64,000 nucleotides of DNA from Thermohalobaculum sp050331335 (lineage in GTDB: Bacteria; Pseudomonadota; Alphaproteobacteria; Rhodobacterales; Rhodobacteraceae): contig JBHJGY010000050.1 of NCBI GenBank assembly GCA_050331335.1, forward strand, positions 1-64,000. The letters are read 5' to 3'. The position numbers and the translations under genes are program-made. A model generated the notes under the pieces. It made no database searches. It worked only from the letters and a program-made list of their open reading frames with translations, and was not told the DNA's origin. This document shows, one piece after another, positions 25,979-34,766 of the stretch (position 1 is the first letter of the stretch; each line of letters starts with the position of its first letter).

Positions 25979-26743
25979 TTAGATCACGTTTAGTCCACGC
26001 AGGCTGAAATTGGCGCCGAGGCAAAAGAGGCCGACGAGAACGGCCCGCCGGAAGGCCTCCGCCGCGAGGCGGCGGGCGAGCCGTGTCCCGAGCCACATCC
26101 CCAACAGCGCGGACGGAACGCAGAGCAACGCAAGGAGCGTTCGGCCCCAGTCGAGGAAGCCGACCGAAGCGAAGCCGCCCGCCACCAACGCGCCCGAGAC
26201 GACGAAGAGAAACCCCAGGGTTGCGCGGAAGAGCGCTTGGTCCAGCTTGAGGGCCATCAGGTAGATGACGAAGACGGGCCCGTTGGCAGCGGTAAGCGCG
26301 CCCACGATCCCTGCAGCAAAGCCGGTTCCGATCCCGGCTGCGCGCTCTTGGGTGGGTTTGATCGGAAGCACCCATCCCGAGACCGACAGCGTGCAGAACA
26401 CCATGATGAAGATGCCTAGGACCAGCGTCAGGGTGTCGGGCGGGATCGATTTGACGAGGAGCGCGCCGAGCGCCACGCCGACGGCGAGCGGCGGGAGCAT
26501 GGGCCAGAATCGTGCGACCGCCTCGCGCCCGCGGCCCGAGCCCCAGAGCTGGCCCAAATTGGTGATGGGCTGAACGATGGTGTTGATCGCGAGCGCCATA
26601 TCGACCGGGATGACCAGTGGAAGGAGCGAGATCGTCGCCAGCGGGAGCCCGAAGCCGAGTCCGCCCTTGATAAAGCCGCCGAAGACGAAGATCGCCAGCA
26701 CAGGCACGAAGGCGTGCGCATCGAGGCCCGCGGGCAACGCCAT
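25979..26743 (-). CDS. TauE/SafE-family (TSUP) membrane permease
   Basis: A 254-residue protein with about eight membrane segments and the two related halves of the TSUP family (GGFIKGGLGFGLPLATISLLP; GFAAGIVGALTAANGPVFVIY). Members export or import sulfite, sulfoacetate and other organic anions. Its ATG is four bases after the tctA stop, so it is co-transcribed with the tripartite transporter. The pairing raises the possibility that the imported compound yields sulfite or another anion that must leave the cell; this is inference. Confidence 0.85.
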   Translation of the reverse strand: MALPAGLDAHAFVPVLAIFVFGGFIKGGLGFGLPLATISLLPLVIPVDMALAINTIVQPITNLGQLWGSGRGREAVARFWPMLPPLAVGVALGALLVKSIPPDTLTLVLGIFIMVFCTLSVSGWVLPIKPTQERAAGIGTGFAAGIVGALTAANGPVFVIYLMALKLDQALFRATLGFLFVVSGALVAGGFASVGFLDWGRTLLALLCVPSALLGMWLGTRLARRLAAEAFRRAVLVGLFCLGANFSLRGLNVI

Positions 26744-26747
26744 GCGG

Positions 26748-28226
26748 TTAGCGCCCGCCGCGGCGCAGGCCCGTCAAAACGAAGACGAGGCTGAGCGCCG
26801 TGAGCGACCAGAACACCCAGGTGATCGGGCTCCGGAAAAACACCCAAAAATCATCCGCCGGGTCGAGGATGGCGAGGCGGAAATTCGTCTCGAGCAGCGG
26901 GCCGAGGATGAAGGCGATCAGAAACGGCGCCGCCGGCACCCGAAGCAGCAAGAACGCATAGCCGACAAGGCCCATCAGGAACATCACGCCAATGTCGAAG
27001 GTGTTGTTGTTGACCGCATAGACGCCGAACACCGACAGCACCAGCACCGAGGGCATGACGATGGCCTTGGGGATCTCTGCGATCAGCCGGAAGCCGCGGG
27101 TCGCAATGAAGCCGATCACAAGGAGCAGTGCTGAGGAGAGCATGAGCCCGAGGAAGATCGCATAAACGAGCGCGCCGTTGGTTTGGAACAAGAGCGGGCC
27201 GGGCTGAAGATTATGGATCTGGAAGGCGCCGATGATGATCGCCGTGATCACGTCGCCCGGCACCCCGAGTGCAAGGAGCGGGATCAGCGTGGCGCCAGCG
27301 ACCCCGTTATTTCCGGCCTCCGCAGCCGCCACGCCTTCGATCTCGCCCTTGCCGAAATGGGCCTTACGCGGCGAGGTTCGCCGGGCTTCGGAATAGGCGA
27401 GGAAGGCCGCCGGCGCTGCGCCGATGCCCGGGATCGAGCCCATCACCACCCCGATGCCGGAGCCGCGCAGGATCGAGGGCAGGCAACGCCGCAGATCGGC
27501 CCATGACGCTGTGCTGCCGCCCACGGCGCGCACGCGGCCCGCGCGCTCACTGGGTCGGTAGAGATAGGCAAAGACTTCCGGCAGCGCGAAGAGACCCACG
27601 AGGACGGCGATGAAGTTGAGCCCGCCCTGGAGATTGGCGTCGCCATAGGAGAAGCGGTCGGTGCCGACGATCTGGTCCAGCCCCACGGTCGCGAGCAGGA
27701 GCCCCAGGAGGCCGGAGACCACTCCCTTGAGCAGGCTGTCGCCGGAGACGCCCGCGATGATCGTGAGGGAAAAGAGGATGAGGGTGAAAATCTCCGGCGG
27801 ACCGAAGCCCAGCGCGAGCGAGGCGAGCCAACCGGCGGCGAGGATCAGCGCCAAGTTGGAGACGAAGTCGGCGATGCAGGAGGCGTAAAGCGCCATGGTG
27901 AGCGCCCGCCCGGCTTCACCCCTCTCCGCCATCGGATAGCCGTCCAGCGTGGTGGCAGAGGAGGCCGGGGTCCCTGGTGTCTTGATCAGGATTGCCGGGA
28001 TCGAGCCGCCGAAGATCCCGCCCTTGTAGACGCCCAGAAGCAGCAGGATGCCGGTGATGGGCGCCAGCGCGAAGGTGAAGGGAAGCGTGATCGCCACGGC
28101 CATCGTGGCCGACATGCCCGGGATCGCCCCGCCGATGACGCCCGCGACAAGGCCGATGGCGAGCGCCGCGATGCTCTCCCACTGGGCGATCAGCTCGAAG
28201 GATTGGGCGAGGGTGTCAAAACTCAT
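26748..28226 (-). CDS. tctA: Tripartite tricarboxylate transporter, large permease TctA
   Basis: A 492-residue membrane protein with about 12 hydrophobic segments. Family hallmarks are IGGAIPGMSATMAVAI near the start, KTPGTPASSATTLDGYPMAERGEAGRAL-type loop residues (about 83-110) and GSIPGIGAAPAAFLAYSEAR in the second half. It forms the channel of the TctCBA carrier for carboxylates. The start at 28226 gives the standard MSFDTLAQ-type N-terminus. It lies 19 bases after tctB. Confidence 0.93.
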   Translation of the reverse strand: MSFDTLAQSFELIAQWESIAALAIGLVAGVIGGAIPGMSATMAVAITLPFTFALAPITGILLLLGVYKGGIFGGSIPAILIKTPGTPASSATTLDGYPMAERGEAGRALTMALYASCIADFVSNLALILAAGWLASLALGFGPPEIFTLILFSLTIIAGVSGDSLLKGVVSGLLGLLLATVGLDQIVGTDRFSYGDANLQGGLNFIAVLVGLFALPEVFAYLYRPSERAGRVRAVGGSTASWADLRRCLPSILRGSGIGVVMGSIPGIGAAPAAFLAYSEARRTSPRKAHFGKGEIEGVAAAEAGNNGVAGATLIPLLALGVPGDVITAIIIGAFQIHNLQPGPLLFQTNGALVYAIFLGLMLSSALLLVIGFIATRGFRLIAEIPKAIVMPSVLVLSVFGVYAVNNNTFDIGVMFLMGLVGYAFLLLRVPAAPFLIAFILGPLLETNFRLAILDPADDFWVFFRSPITWVFWSLTALSLVFVLTGLRRGGR

Positions 28227-28245
28227 CTGGCGCGCTGGCTCCGGG

Positions 28246-28737
28246 TCATGGCAGGCGGATGAAGATCCCCTGAGGGATCGGGACGCCGGCAAAATGCGAG
28301 AAGAAGCCGTAGAGCAGCAGGGGCAGCAGCGCACCGACGAGGAGCGCCACCCAGAGCGGTCGGGCCCGGATCAGCAGGGCGATCGCCCAAAAGCCGAGCA
28401 GTGAAGTCCAGACCATGCCGAAGGTGCCGACACCGAAGGCCAAGCCCAGCAGAACCGCGCCCAGCCCCACTAGTCGCATGAGGCCGGGTGCGGAGGCGGC
28501 TTGCGTGGCATCGTCGCCGGGCTCGGGGGCGGGGTCGGCCAGGTAGGTCGCAAGCCCAAGGCCTGCCCCAGCCGCGAGAAGGCAACTGGCGATCACAGTC
28601 GGCCACAGATCACCGCGCAAGATCCAGGGCAGGCCAGGGCCGACCACCACGCCTTCGGGGATCACAACGCTCAACAGCGCGAGCGCAAGCGCCACCGTGC
28701 CCAAGGCCAAGAGGCGGGTTCGCGCGCGGGCGGTCAT
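28246..28737 (-). CDS. tctB: Tripartite tricarboxylate transporter, small permease TctB
   Basis: A 163-residue protein with four membrane segments (about 8-27, 44-66, 85-125, 128-150), the layout of TctB. Sequence conservation in this family is low, so the call leans on size, topology and position between tctC and tctA. It forms the membrane complex with TctA. Confidence 0.85.
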   Translation of the reverse strand: MTARARTRLLALGTVALALALLSVVIPEGVVVGPGLPWILRGDLWPTVIASCLLAAGAGLGLATYLADPAPEPGDDATQAASAPGLMRLVGLGAVLLGLAFGVGTFGMVWTSLLGFWAIALLIRARPLWVALLVGALLPLLLYGFFSHFAGVPIPQGIFIRLP

Positions 28738-28810
28738 TTGGCTGTCGGCTCTTGCCGCGGTGGGGCTGCGCGCATGGCGCGGTCTCCGGGTCGATATGGG
28801 AATGTTCTTG

Positions 28811-28831
28811 GGCTTCCCAGAGCGGGAAGCC
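28811..28831 (-). terminator. Hairpin between tctC and tctB
   Basis: A perfect eight-base stem GGCTTCCC/GGGAAGCC with a five-base loop lies in the 144-base gap after tctC. As with pstS and dctP here, it probably stabilises or partly terminates the binding-protein mRNA so that TctC is made in excess. Confidence 0.55.
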
Positions 28832-28881
28832 CCCTGGGAGGGCAGGCCGCGGACGGGGTGCCAGCGGCCTCGGGCATCGGC

Positions 28882-29850
28882 TCAGGGAATGCGCATCCCA
28901 AGTTCATCGACGAGGCCCCGGAAGACCTCGTATTGACCTTGGATGAAGCTCTGGCTCTCAGCGGGGTCCATCAAGCGGATCACCGAGCCGCGGGCTTCCA
29001 TCGCCGAGACGAAGCCCTCATCGGCGGTCACCTCGGCGAGCCAGCCGCGCCAGCTCTCGCCCACCTCGGCCGGGATCCCCGCCGGCCCGGCGATCCCAGT
29101 CCAGCCGACGAGCTGTTCGAGCTCCGGATGGCCGAGCGAGGCCGCGGTCGGCGCATCAAAGCCCTCGACCGGTTCGGCGGTGGTGACCATGAGCGGGACG
29201 AGCTGCTCGTTGGCGATGAAGCTCGCGAGCGCCGAGGAGTTGGTGCAGATGAAGGTGGCGGTGCCGGAGAGCACCGCAGTCGCCGCAGCACCGCCGCCCT
29301 GCATCGGGATGTGGATGGCGGCGGTCAACGGGTCCTCGATGCCGAAGCTCTTGAGCACCATTGCGCCCGCGATGTGCAGCAGGGAGCCAACGCCCGAGGA
29401 GGAGTAGGTCACGGTGCCCGGGGCGGATTTCACCCGCTCGATGAGAGCCGCCATGCTGTCGATCCCGCTATCCGGGCGCACGGCGCAGGCCACCGGGTTG
29501 ATCTCGTAGACCCCGACAAACTCGAAATCCTCGAGCGTGTAGGGCAGCGACGCCTTCATCGCGGGGTTCACCGTGTGGGAGCCGACGCGGGCGAAGAGCA
29601 TGGTGTAGCCGTCCGCATCGGCGTTCTTGACCGAGACCGAGCCGGTCGCGCCGCCGGCGCCCGTGCGGTTGATCATGACGACGGGCTCTGGAACCAGCGC
29701 AGAGAGCGGCTCAGACATGGTGCGCGCCGAGATATCCGTCGCGCCGCCCGCGCCGTAGGGGATCACCATGGTGATCGTGCGCTCAGGGTACTCTGCCGCT
29801 GCGGCTGTGGCGACCAAGACGGCCGCGACGCCGGTCAGGATGCTCTTCAT
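28882..29850 (-). CDS. tctC: Tripartite tricarboxylate transporter substrate-binding protein TctC (Bug family)
   Basis: A 322-residue periplasmic protein with a Sec signal (MKSILTGVAAVLVATAAAAE) followed directly by the family motif YPERTITMVIPYGAGGATD and later RTGAGGATGSV. Bug proteins bind carboxylates such as citrate, succinate and tartrate through two water-mediated carboxylate contacts. It is the first gene of tctCBA and lies 424 bases downstream of ttdB, which suggests a dicarboxylate substrate linked to the fumarase/reductase genes. Confidence 0.92.
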   Translation of the reverse strand: MKSILTGVAAVLVATAAAAEYPERTITMVIPYGAGGATDISARTMSEPLSALVPEPVVMINRTGAGGATGSVSVKNADADGYTMLFARVGSHTVNPAMKASLPYTLEDFEFVGVYEINPVACAVRPDSGIDSMAALIERVKSAPGTVTYSSSGVGSLLHIAGAMVLKSFGIEDPLTAAIHIPMQGGGAAATAVLSGTATFICTNSSALASFIANEQLVPLMVTTAEPVEGFDAPTAASLGHPELEQLVGWTGIAGPAGIPAEVGESWRGWLAEVTADEGFVSAMEARGSVIRLMDPAESQSFIQGQYEVFRGLVDELGMRIP

Positions 29851-30274
29851 GGAGGGTCCTCCCTATGGACTGATGCTGGCCCGGTGGTCCGGGTCCGATG
29901 TTTACCGTGGCGATCCTGCCCAAAACCTCGCCACTGTCAAAGGTCGATTGTCGGGCGCAGGCCCGTGGACATTTCCAGCACTCGAGCGGTACGAGGCGCA
30001 GCGCGCGCGCGTCCGGTCCGACATCCGCCGGGTGCTCGCGGAGGTTGAGATGGGGGCGGGTAACATCTTGCGGCTGATGCGCCGGGTCCGGGAGGCTTGC
30101 TCTGACGCGGGCCGAGCGGGGGCCGATGAGCGGTCACGCCTCGGGGGCCCTCGGGGTCCGCTGGGGGCCGACCGTGGCTGGCGCCCGTTGCCCAGAGCTC
30201 TTGGCCCGGACCCTCAGCCCTGCATGACCGGCCCAGATCGAGGCGATCGCCGCCGCCCGAAACTCGCTGGCGGC
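29851..30274. other. Gap of 0.42 kb between ttdB and tctC
   Basis: No gene is supported here. The interval is GC-rich with many short inverted GGGGCC/GGCCCC runs near 30130-30180. It probably holds the tctCBA promoter; no defined operator stands out. Confidence 0.5.
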
Positions 30275-30946
30275 TCACATCACCTCGGTCTTGCGGTCGT
30301 CGGTCTCGCCATAGCGGTGGAGCGCCGGCGGCTTCAGCCCGTCATAGAGCGACGCGATCCGCTGGTTCACGATTTCTCCCTGCTGGGCGAAGAGCGAGGC
30401 GCCCGTCAGGTCGCTGTCGCAGATGAAGGGGCCGAAATTCTCCACCCGGAACATCCACATCGCCTGTGCGAGGCCCAGCTCGTCGAGCCAATGCACCGCC
30501 TCGACCGCCTTGACCCCGCGCCCGAGGAGCGCGCCCGTGCCGTAGCCGACGGTGGTGAGATAGACCGCGCCCCGGGGAGCGAGGATCTGCTCATAGTCCT
30601 CGCGCGGCATGCCGCCTTTGCCGATGACGATCTTGGTGCCGGTCTTGTCGAGCCAGTCGGCCATCCATTTGGAGAAGCGGAAGGAGGCGGTGGCGGTAAC
30701 CCCGCCGATGCGGAACTCTCCGCTCGCGTCGCGGGCGGCGGCCGGCGAGCAGTGGAAATTCACGTTGGAGACGGCGGCCATGTCCGGCAGCGGCAGCGCG
30801 GCGCCCTCCTCGATGACCTTCTGATAGACCTTCTCGCGCGCCGTGTAGACGATCCCGTCCAGGAACACGACGTTGCCAGGCGCGAGCTTCGCGATGTCCT
30901 CCGGGCTCGCGGGCAGAGAAATCCGGTGTTGTTTCAGGCTGCTCAT
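30275..30946 (-). CDS. ttdB: Class I fumarase / L(+)-tartrate dehydratase beta subunit
   Basis: A 223-residue protein matching the C-terminal (swivel) half of class I fumarases. Visible landmarks are ISLPASPEDIAKLAPGNVVFLDGIVYTARE at the front (about 9-38), SGEFRIGGVTATASFRF and the substrate loop GKGGMP. Together with the alpha subunit it hydrates or dehydrates a 2-hydroxy dicarboxylate via a 4Fe-4S cluster. Its ATG overlaps the preceding small gene by four bases. Fumarate/malate, tartrate and mesaconate/citramalate are all possible substrates for this family; sequence alone does not decide. Confidence 0.88.
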   Translation of the reverse strand: MSSLKQHRISLPASPEDIAKLAPGNVVFLDGIVYTAREKVYQKVIEEGAALPLPDMAAVSNVNFHCSPAAARDASGEFRIGGVTATASFRFSKWMADWLDKTGTKIVIGKGGMPREDYEQILAPRGAVYLTTVGYGTGALLGRGVKAVEAVHWLDELGLAQAMWMFRVENFGPFICDSDLTGASLFAQQGEIVNQRIASLYDGLKPPALHRYGETDDRKTEVM

Positions 30947-31344
30947 CTGTCGGTCTCCTGATCGAGAAGCTCCACCCAGTCGGCTGGGCGTTTGAGGCAG
31001 TCCCCCTCGGTGACGAAGAGTGTCAGCCCGTCACCCTTGGAGAACGGCGCGCGCGGCTCGATCCTGACCGCGACACCGGCGAACGGCCCCGTGCCCGGCG
31101 CACTGCGCTGCGGGGTCGTCTCGTCGAAGGCGATCGTCGCGAAGCCCGCGCGCTCCGCCGCTCGCGCCACCGTCTGCGCCGTCGGGCAACTCTCGGCGAA
31201 ATAGGCGTTGTGGAAGGCCAACTGGCCGCGCAGCGCTTTGAGCACGCCCTCGGCATCTGCCGCCCGGAGCGTGGTCGAGAGCAGCGCGATGCCGGCCATC
31301 AGGAGCGCGAGAAACAGAACGACGATCAGGATCCATTTGACCAC
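30943..31344 (-). CDS. Small membrane-anchored hypothetical protein inserted between fumarase subunits
   Basis: A 133-residue protein starting at GTG 31344, with one N-terminal membrane anchor (VVKWILIVVLFLALLMAGIA) and an about 105-residue soluble domain, probably periplasmic, holding two cysteines (ESCPTAQ, EGDCLKR). No family is recognised. It starts 10 bases after the ttdA stop and overlaps ttdB by four bases, so it is clearly co-translated. A membrane protein splitting the two halves of a cytosolic enzyme is odd and may tether the hydratase near the membrane reductase. Confidence 0.72.
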   Translation of the reverse strand: MVKWILIVVLFLALLMAGIALLSTTLRAADAEGVLKALRGQLAFHNAYFAESCPTAQTVARAAERAGFATIAFDETTPQRSAPGTGPFAGVAVRIEPRAPFSKGDGLTLFVTEGDCLKRPADWVELLDQETDR

Positions 31345-31354
31345 GGCGGGGATC

Positions 31355-32311
31355 TCACTCGGCGGCGAGCGCGGACGGGTCGAAGGCAACCCCCTCGCGG
31401 CGCATATAGGGGGTGAACCAGCGCGGGTCGGTGCGGTACTCGACGCGGCCATCGGCGTGGATGCGGGCGGTGGCGCGGCGGGAGGAGAGGCAGAAGGTGT
31501 GCACCGAGATCGGCATGCCGCCCGTATGGGTGTAGCCGCATTCGATGTGCAGATCGACGACCATCGACTTGCCGACAAAGCCCATGGCGCCCATGCCGAT
31601 GTCGTTGCCGAGCGCCATCAGTTCGAGCTCCAGCGCGGCCACCTTCGGGTCGGGGTTGCGGTCGCCCACCGTGCGCAGGCACGCCGCCTGCTTGCCGAGG
31701 ACCATGCAGATGTCCTTCGAGCCGCCGATGCCGACGCCGACGATCGCCGGCTGGCAGGCGAGCCCGCGCTTGCCGAAGGCGATGAGCGTGTCGAGCAGGA
31801 ACCGCTTGATCCCGTCGATCCCGTCGCCGGGGAAGAGCATCCGGTAGTCGGTGCCGAAGAGGCCGCCCTTATGGACGGTGGTGATGTCGATCCAGTCGGC
31901 GTCGGGCTCGAAGGACCACTCCACCTCCGGCGCATTCAACCCGACATTGTTGTTGTGGTCGGTGCGCCAGAGCGGGTGCACGCGGTTGGGGCGCAGCGGC
32001 ACCTCGTGGGTCGCCCGGGCGGTCGCCTGACGCAGCGCGCGTTCGAGTGCAATGGGCCCACCCTCGATGCGCGCCTCGTTGCCCATCTTGACATAATAAC
32101 GTGGCAGGCCGGTATCGGCGCACATCGGCCGGCGGTCCTCTGTCGCGGCCTCGTAGTTGTCGACCATCGCCTTGAGCACGAAGGAGGAGAGATCGCCGGT
32201 TTCCAAGTCGATCATCCCCTTGATGCCGGTGAGATAATCCTCGGGGATGTCGATGGCGGCCTTGGCCATGATGTCGAAGGCGGCGGCCTCCAGGGTGGTC
32301 TCGTCGATCAT
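31355..32311 (-). CDS. ttdA: Class I fumarase / L(+)-tartrate dehydratase alpha subunit
   Basis: A 318-residue protein with the catalytic 4Fe-4S domain of class I fumarases. Cluster and active-site motifs are MCADTGLPRYYVKMG (Cys64), GIGGSKDICMVLGKQA and ECGYTHTGGMPIS, with GNDIGMGAMGFVGKS between. It partners TtdB. The ATG at 32311 follows the flavoprotein stop by five bases, giving a single operon. Confidence 0.9.
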   Translation of the reverse strand: MIDETTLEAAAFDIMAKAAIDIPEDYLTGIKGMIDLETGDLSSFVLKAMVDNYEAATEDRRPMCADTGLPRYYVKMGNEARIEGGPIALERALRQATARATHEVPLRPNRVHPLWRTDHNNNVGLNAPEVEWSFEPDADWIDITTVHKGGLFGTDYRMLFPGDGIDGIKRFLLDTLIAFGKRGLACQPAIVGVGIGGSKDICMVLGKQAACLRTVGDRNPDPKVAALELELMALGNDIGMGAMGFVGKSMVVDLHIECGYTHTGGMPISVHTFCLSSRRATARIHADGRVEYRTDPRWFTPYMRREGVAFDPSALAAE

Positions 32312-32316
32312 GGGGA

Positions 32317-34062
32317 TCACTCCGCGGCGATGGGGGGCTTGGCGGTGCCGTCCAGCAGCGAGGTGCCGGGGCGGACGATGGAGAAGTCGACGGGGACCAT
32401 GTCGAGCGCGAGCCCGTCGCCAGCTGCGCGTAGCCGGGTGAAGCGGGTTTCGGCAAGGTCGCCGGTCTCTGGAAAGTCCTCGCGGAAATGGGCGCCACGG
32501 CTGTCCTCGCGGGCGAGCGCCGCCCGGGCAACGGCCTCCGAGACGGCGACCAGGCTCTCGAGATTGAGCGCATCCCCCCAGGTGAGGTTGAACGCGCGGT
32601 TGCGGTCGGCGACCCCTGTCTCGGCGAGCTCGGCCCGGATCTCCGACAGCCGGTCGAGCCCGCGACGCAAGCCCGCCTCGGTGCGCAAGACGCCGACATC
32701 CTCCCACATCGCCTCGGACAGCCGCTCCCGCAGGCCGTGGAGATCGCCGGCCGGCCGGGAAAACGGCATCTCGGCGCGCGCGATCCCGGCGTCGATCGCC
32801 CCAGGGTCCTCCGGGCGCAGGCCAGCGCCCGCAGCGATCGCCGCCGCCATCCGGTCGCCCGCAATCCCGCCGAAGACCGTCGAGTTCGCGACCCCGTTGC
32901 CGCCCAGCCGGTTGGCGCCATGCACGCCGCCTGCATCCTCCCCGGCTACGAAGAGGCCCGGGAGCGCGGTTGCGGTGTCGATCTCCATCTCGACACCCCC
33001 CATCATGTAATGCGCCGTCGGGACCACCTCGACGAGCCCGCCCGCAAGATCGAACCCGCAATCGGCGCAGCGCTTGACCATGCCGGGAAACTTGGCCGCC
33101 ACCTGGTCCGGCCCGAGATGGCCCATGGAGATGTAGACCCCGCCCATCGGCGTCGTGCGGCCGCTACGCATCTCCGCATAGATCCCGCGCGAGACGACGT
33201 CGCGGGTGGCGCGCTCGGCGCGAGGGTCGTAGTCCTCCATGAAGCGGTGCTTGTCGCCGTTGAGGAGATGGCCGCCGGCGCCCCTCAGACCTTCCTCCAG
33301 CACGGTGCCGGTCATGCGCGTGTCCGGGCCTCCGAGGAGCCCCGTGGGGTGGAACTGGACCATTTCCATGTCTCGCAGCGCGAGGCCCGCGCGCATCGCC
33401 ATAGCCAGACCGTCCGAAGATTTATCCCCCGACGGCGTGTGGTAGAGATACATCGACGGGCCGGCGCCGGTGGCGAGCAGCACCGACTTCGCGGCGATAT
33501 AGCGATAGCTCCCGCGGCGGATGTCGAGCATCAGAACGCCGGCGATCCCAGAGCCGTCGGCGGCCGGGATCAGCTCCAGCGCCCGGTGTTCCTCCAGCGG
33601 TCGGACAGCATGGGCGCGGGCCTGCTCCATCAGCCGGTTCATGATCTCGATGCCGGTGAGGTCGGCCTTGTGTGCCGTGCGGTCGAAGGTCTGCCCGGCG
33701 AAGGCCTTCTGGTGGAGCGTGCCGTCGGGATTGCGGTCGAAGAAGCAGCCGTATTCGTTCTCGAGCTCACGGATGCGGGTCACGGCGCCGGTGACCAAGG
33801 CCCAGGCGAGATCCTGACGCGGCAGCCACTTGCCACCCTCGATGGTGTCCTGGAAATGCCGTTCGACGCTGTCGCCGGGGGAGAGCGCCACGTTGTAGCC
33901 GCCCTGGACCATCCGCGTGCACCCCGATTTTCCGAGCAGCCCTTTGACCGCCACCACGACCTCGAGATCCGGGCTGGCCTGTTTTGCGTGGAGCGCCGCC
34001 ATGAGCCCCGCGCCGCCCGCGCCAAGGATCAGGATATCGGTTTCGTGCCGGTCGATCTCCAT
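32317..34062 (-). CDS. Fumarate reductase / succinate dehydrogenase-like flavoprotein subunit
   Basis: A 581-residue FAD protein of the SdhA/FrdA/AprA family. The FAD fold opens with DILILGAGGAGLMAALHA, followed by GYNVALSPGDS, the HKADLTG segment, HPTGLLGG near the active site and GEDAGGVHGANRLGGNG later. It would oxidise succinate or a substituted succinate, or run in reverse, passing electrons to the Fe-S subunit. It differs from a housekeeping SdhA in operon order (B-D-C-A) and in being coupled to a hydratase and a TTT transporter, so a substrate other than succinate is possible. Confidence 0.88.
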   Translation of the reverse strand: MEIDRHETDILILGAGGAGLMAALHAKQASPDLEVVVAVKGLLGKSGCTRMVQGGYNVALSPGDSVERHFQDTIEGGKWLPRQDLAWALVTGAVTRIRELENEYGCFFDRNPDGTLHQKAFAGQTFDRTAHKADLTGIEIMNRLMEQARAHAVRPLEEHRALELIPAADGSGIAGVLMLDIRRGSYRYIAAKSVLLATGAGPSMYLYHTPSGDKSSDGLAMAMRAGLALRDMEMVQFHPTGLLGGPDTRMTGTVLEEGLRGAGGHLLNGDKHRFMEDYDPRAERATRDVVSRGIYAEMRSGRTTPMGGVYISMGHLGPDQVAAKFPGMVKRCADCGFDLAGGLVEVVPTAHYMMGGVEMEIDTATALPGLFVAGEDAGGVHGANRLGGNGVANSTVFGGIAGDRMAAAIAAGAGLRPEDPGAIDAGIARAEMPFSRPAGDLHGLRERLSEAMWEDVGVLRTEAGLRRGLDRLSEIRAELAETGVADRNRAFNLTWGDALNLESLVAVSEAVARAALAREDSRGAHFREDFPETGDLAETRFTRLRAAGDGLALDMVPVDFSIVRPGTSLLDGTAKPPIAAE

Positions 34063-34074
34063 CGCCGCCTCCTG

Positions 34075-34428
34075 TCAGATCACACCGAGGATAAAAACCC
34101 CGCCCGCAAGCGCGGAAAGCCCCACACCGGCATAGACCAAGCCCGGGCGTAGAGACGGGATTGCCCCCCAGGGCAGCATCTCGAGGACAAGAAGCCGACA
34201 CCCAAGGGTGAGGTGCAGCCCGAGCAGCACGACGAGCCCCCATTCTGCCACCTTGACCGACCAATGCTCGGTCCAGACGAGCATGCCGTCGAGTGCCGTT
34301 GCGCCTTCGAGGGCGAGCCCAAGTGCCAGGAAATGCACCGGCAGGAACAGCGCGAGGCCGATGCCGGAGAGCCGGTGCAGCAGGGCCGCCCAACGCGATA
34401 GCGCGGAAGAGGTGTCGTCCGTCTTCAT
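34075..34428 (-). CDS. Succinate dehydrogenase/fumarate reductase membrane anchor, cytochrome b556-like (SdhC type)
   Basis: A 117-residue protein with three membrane helices (about 20-40, 60-80, 92-115). HRLSGIGLALFLPVHFLALG (His18 and His34) and a later His in GLHLTLGC are candidate heme ligands, as in SdhC. The ATG at 34428 overlaps the upstream anchor gene by four bases. Confidence 0.82.
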   Translation of the reverse strand: MKTDDTSSALSRWAALLHRLSGIGLALFLPVHFLALGLALEGATALDGMLVWTEHWSVKVAEWGLVVLLGLHLTLGCRLLVLEMLPWGAIPSLRPGLVYAGVGLSALAGGVFILGVI

Positions 34429-34766
34429 GCCACCCCCCCCGGCGCATAGACTGCCCAGACTGCCCGGAGTCCCAATGCCAGGAGCAGGGCAGCCAACACC
34501 CCCATCGCCGGGGTCGCGAGCCGCCGCGGCAGGCCGGCCCACTCGACGAGGATGTTGCGCAAGCCGATCGGCCCGTGGACCGCGGTGGCCAGAACGAACA
34601 GCCCGTAGAACAGCGCCCAGCCTTCAGATCCTGCCGTGCGCCCCAAGATCTCCTCGGCCGAAAGCCCGCCACGCACCGCATAGAGGATCAACCCCAGATG
34701 CACGAGGACGAGCGGTGCGAGAACGAGCGCCGTCAGCCGCTGGAGGACGAAGAGCCGAGCCTCCAT
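34425..34766 (-). CDS. Succinate dehydrogenase/fumarate reductase membrane anchor, SdhD-like
   Basis: A 113-residue protein with three membrane helices, starting MEARLFVLQRLTALVLAP. Conserved LQRLTA and the histidines in VLVHLG and ATAVHGPIGLR resemble quinone/heme sites of this family. The call rests mainly on topology and on position between the iron-sulfur subunit and the SdhC-like protein. Its ATG overlaps the stop of the iron-sulfur gene (TGATG). Confidence 0.78.
   Translation of the reverse strand: MEARLFVLQRLTALVLAPLVLVHLGLILYAVRGGLSAEEILGRTAGSEGWALFYGLFVLATAVHGPIGLRNILVEWAGLPRRLATPAMGVLAALLLALGLRAVWAVYAPGGVA

Noticed and set aside
29851..30274. Open frames spanning the ttdB-tctC gap on either strand
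   Set aside because: Translations are Arg/Pro/Gly-rich without hydrophobic pattern or known domain, and one continues far into antisense of real genes.
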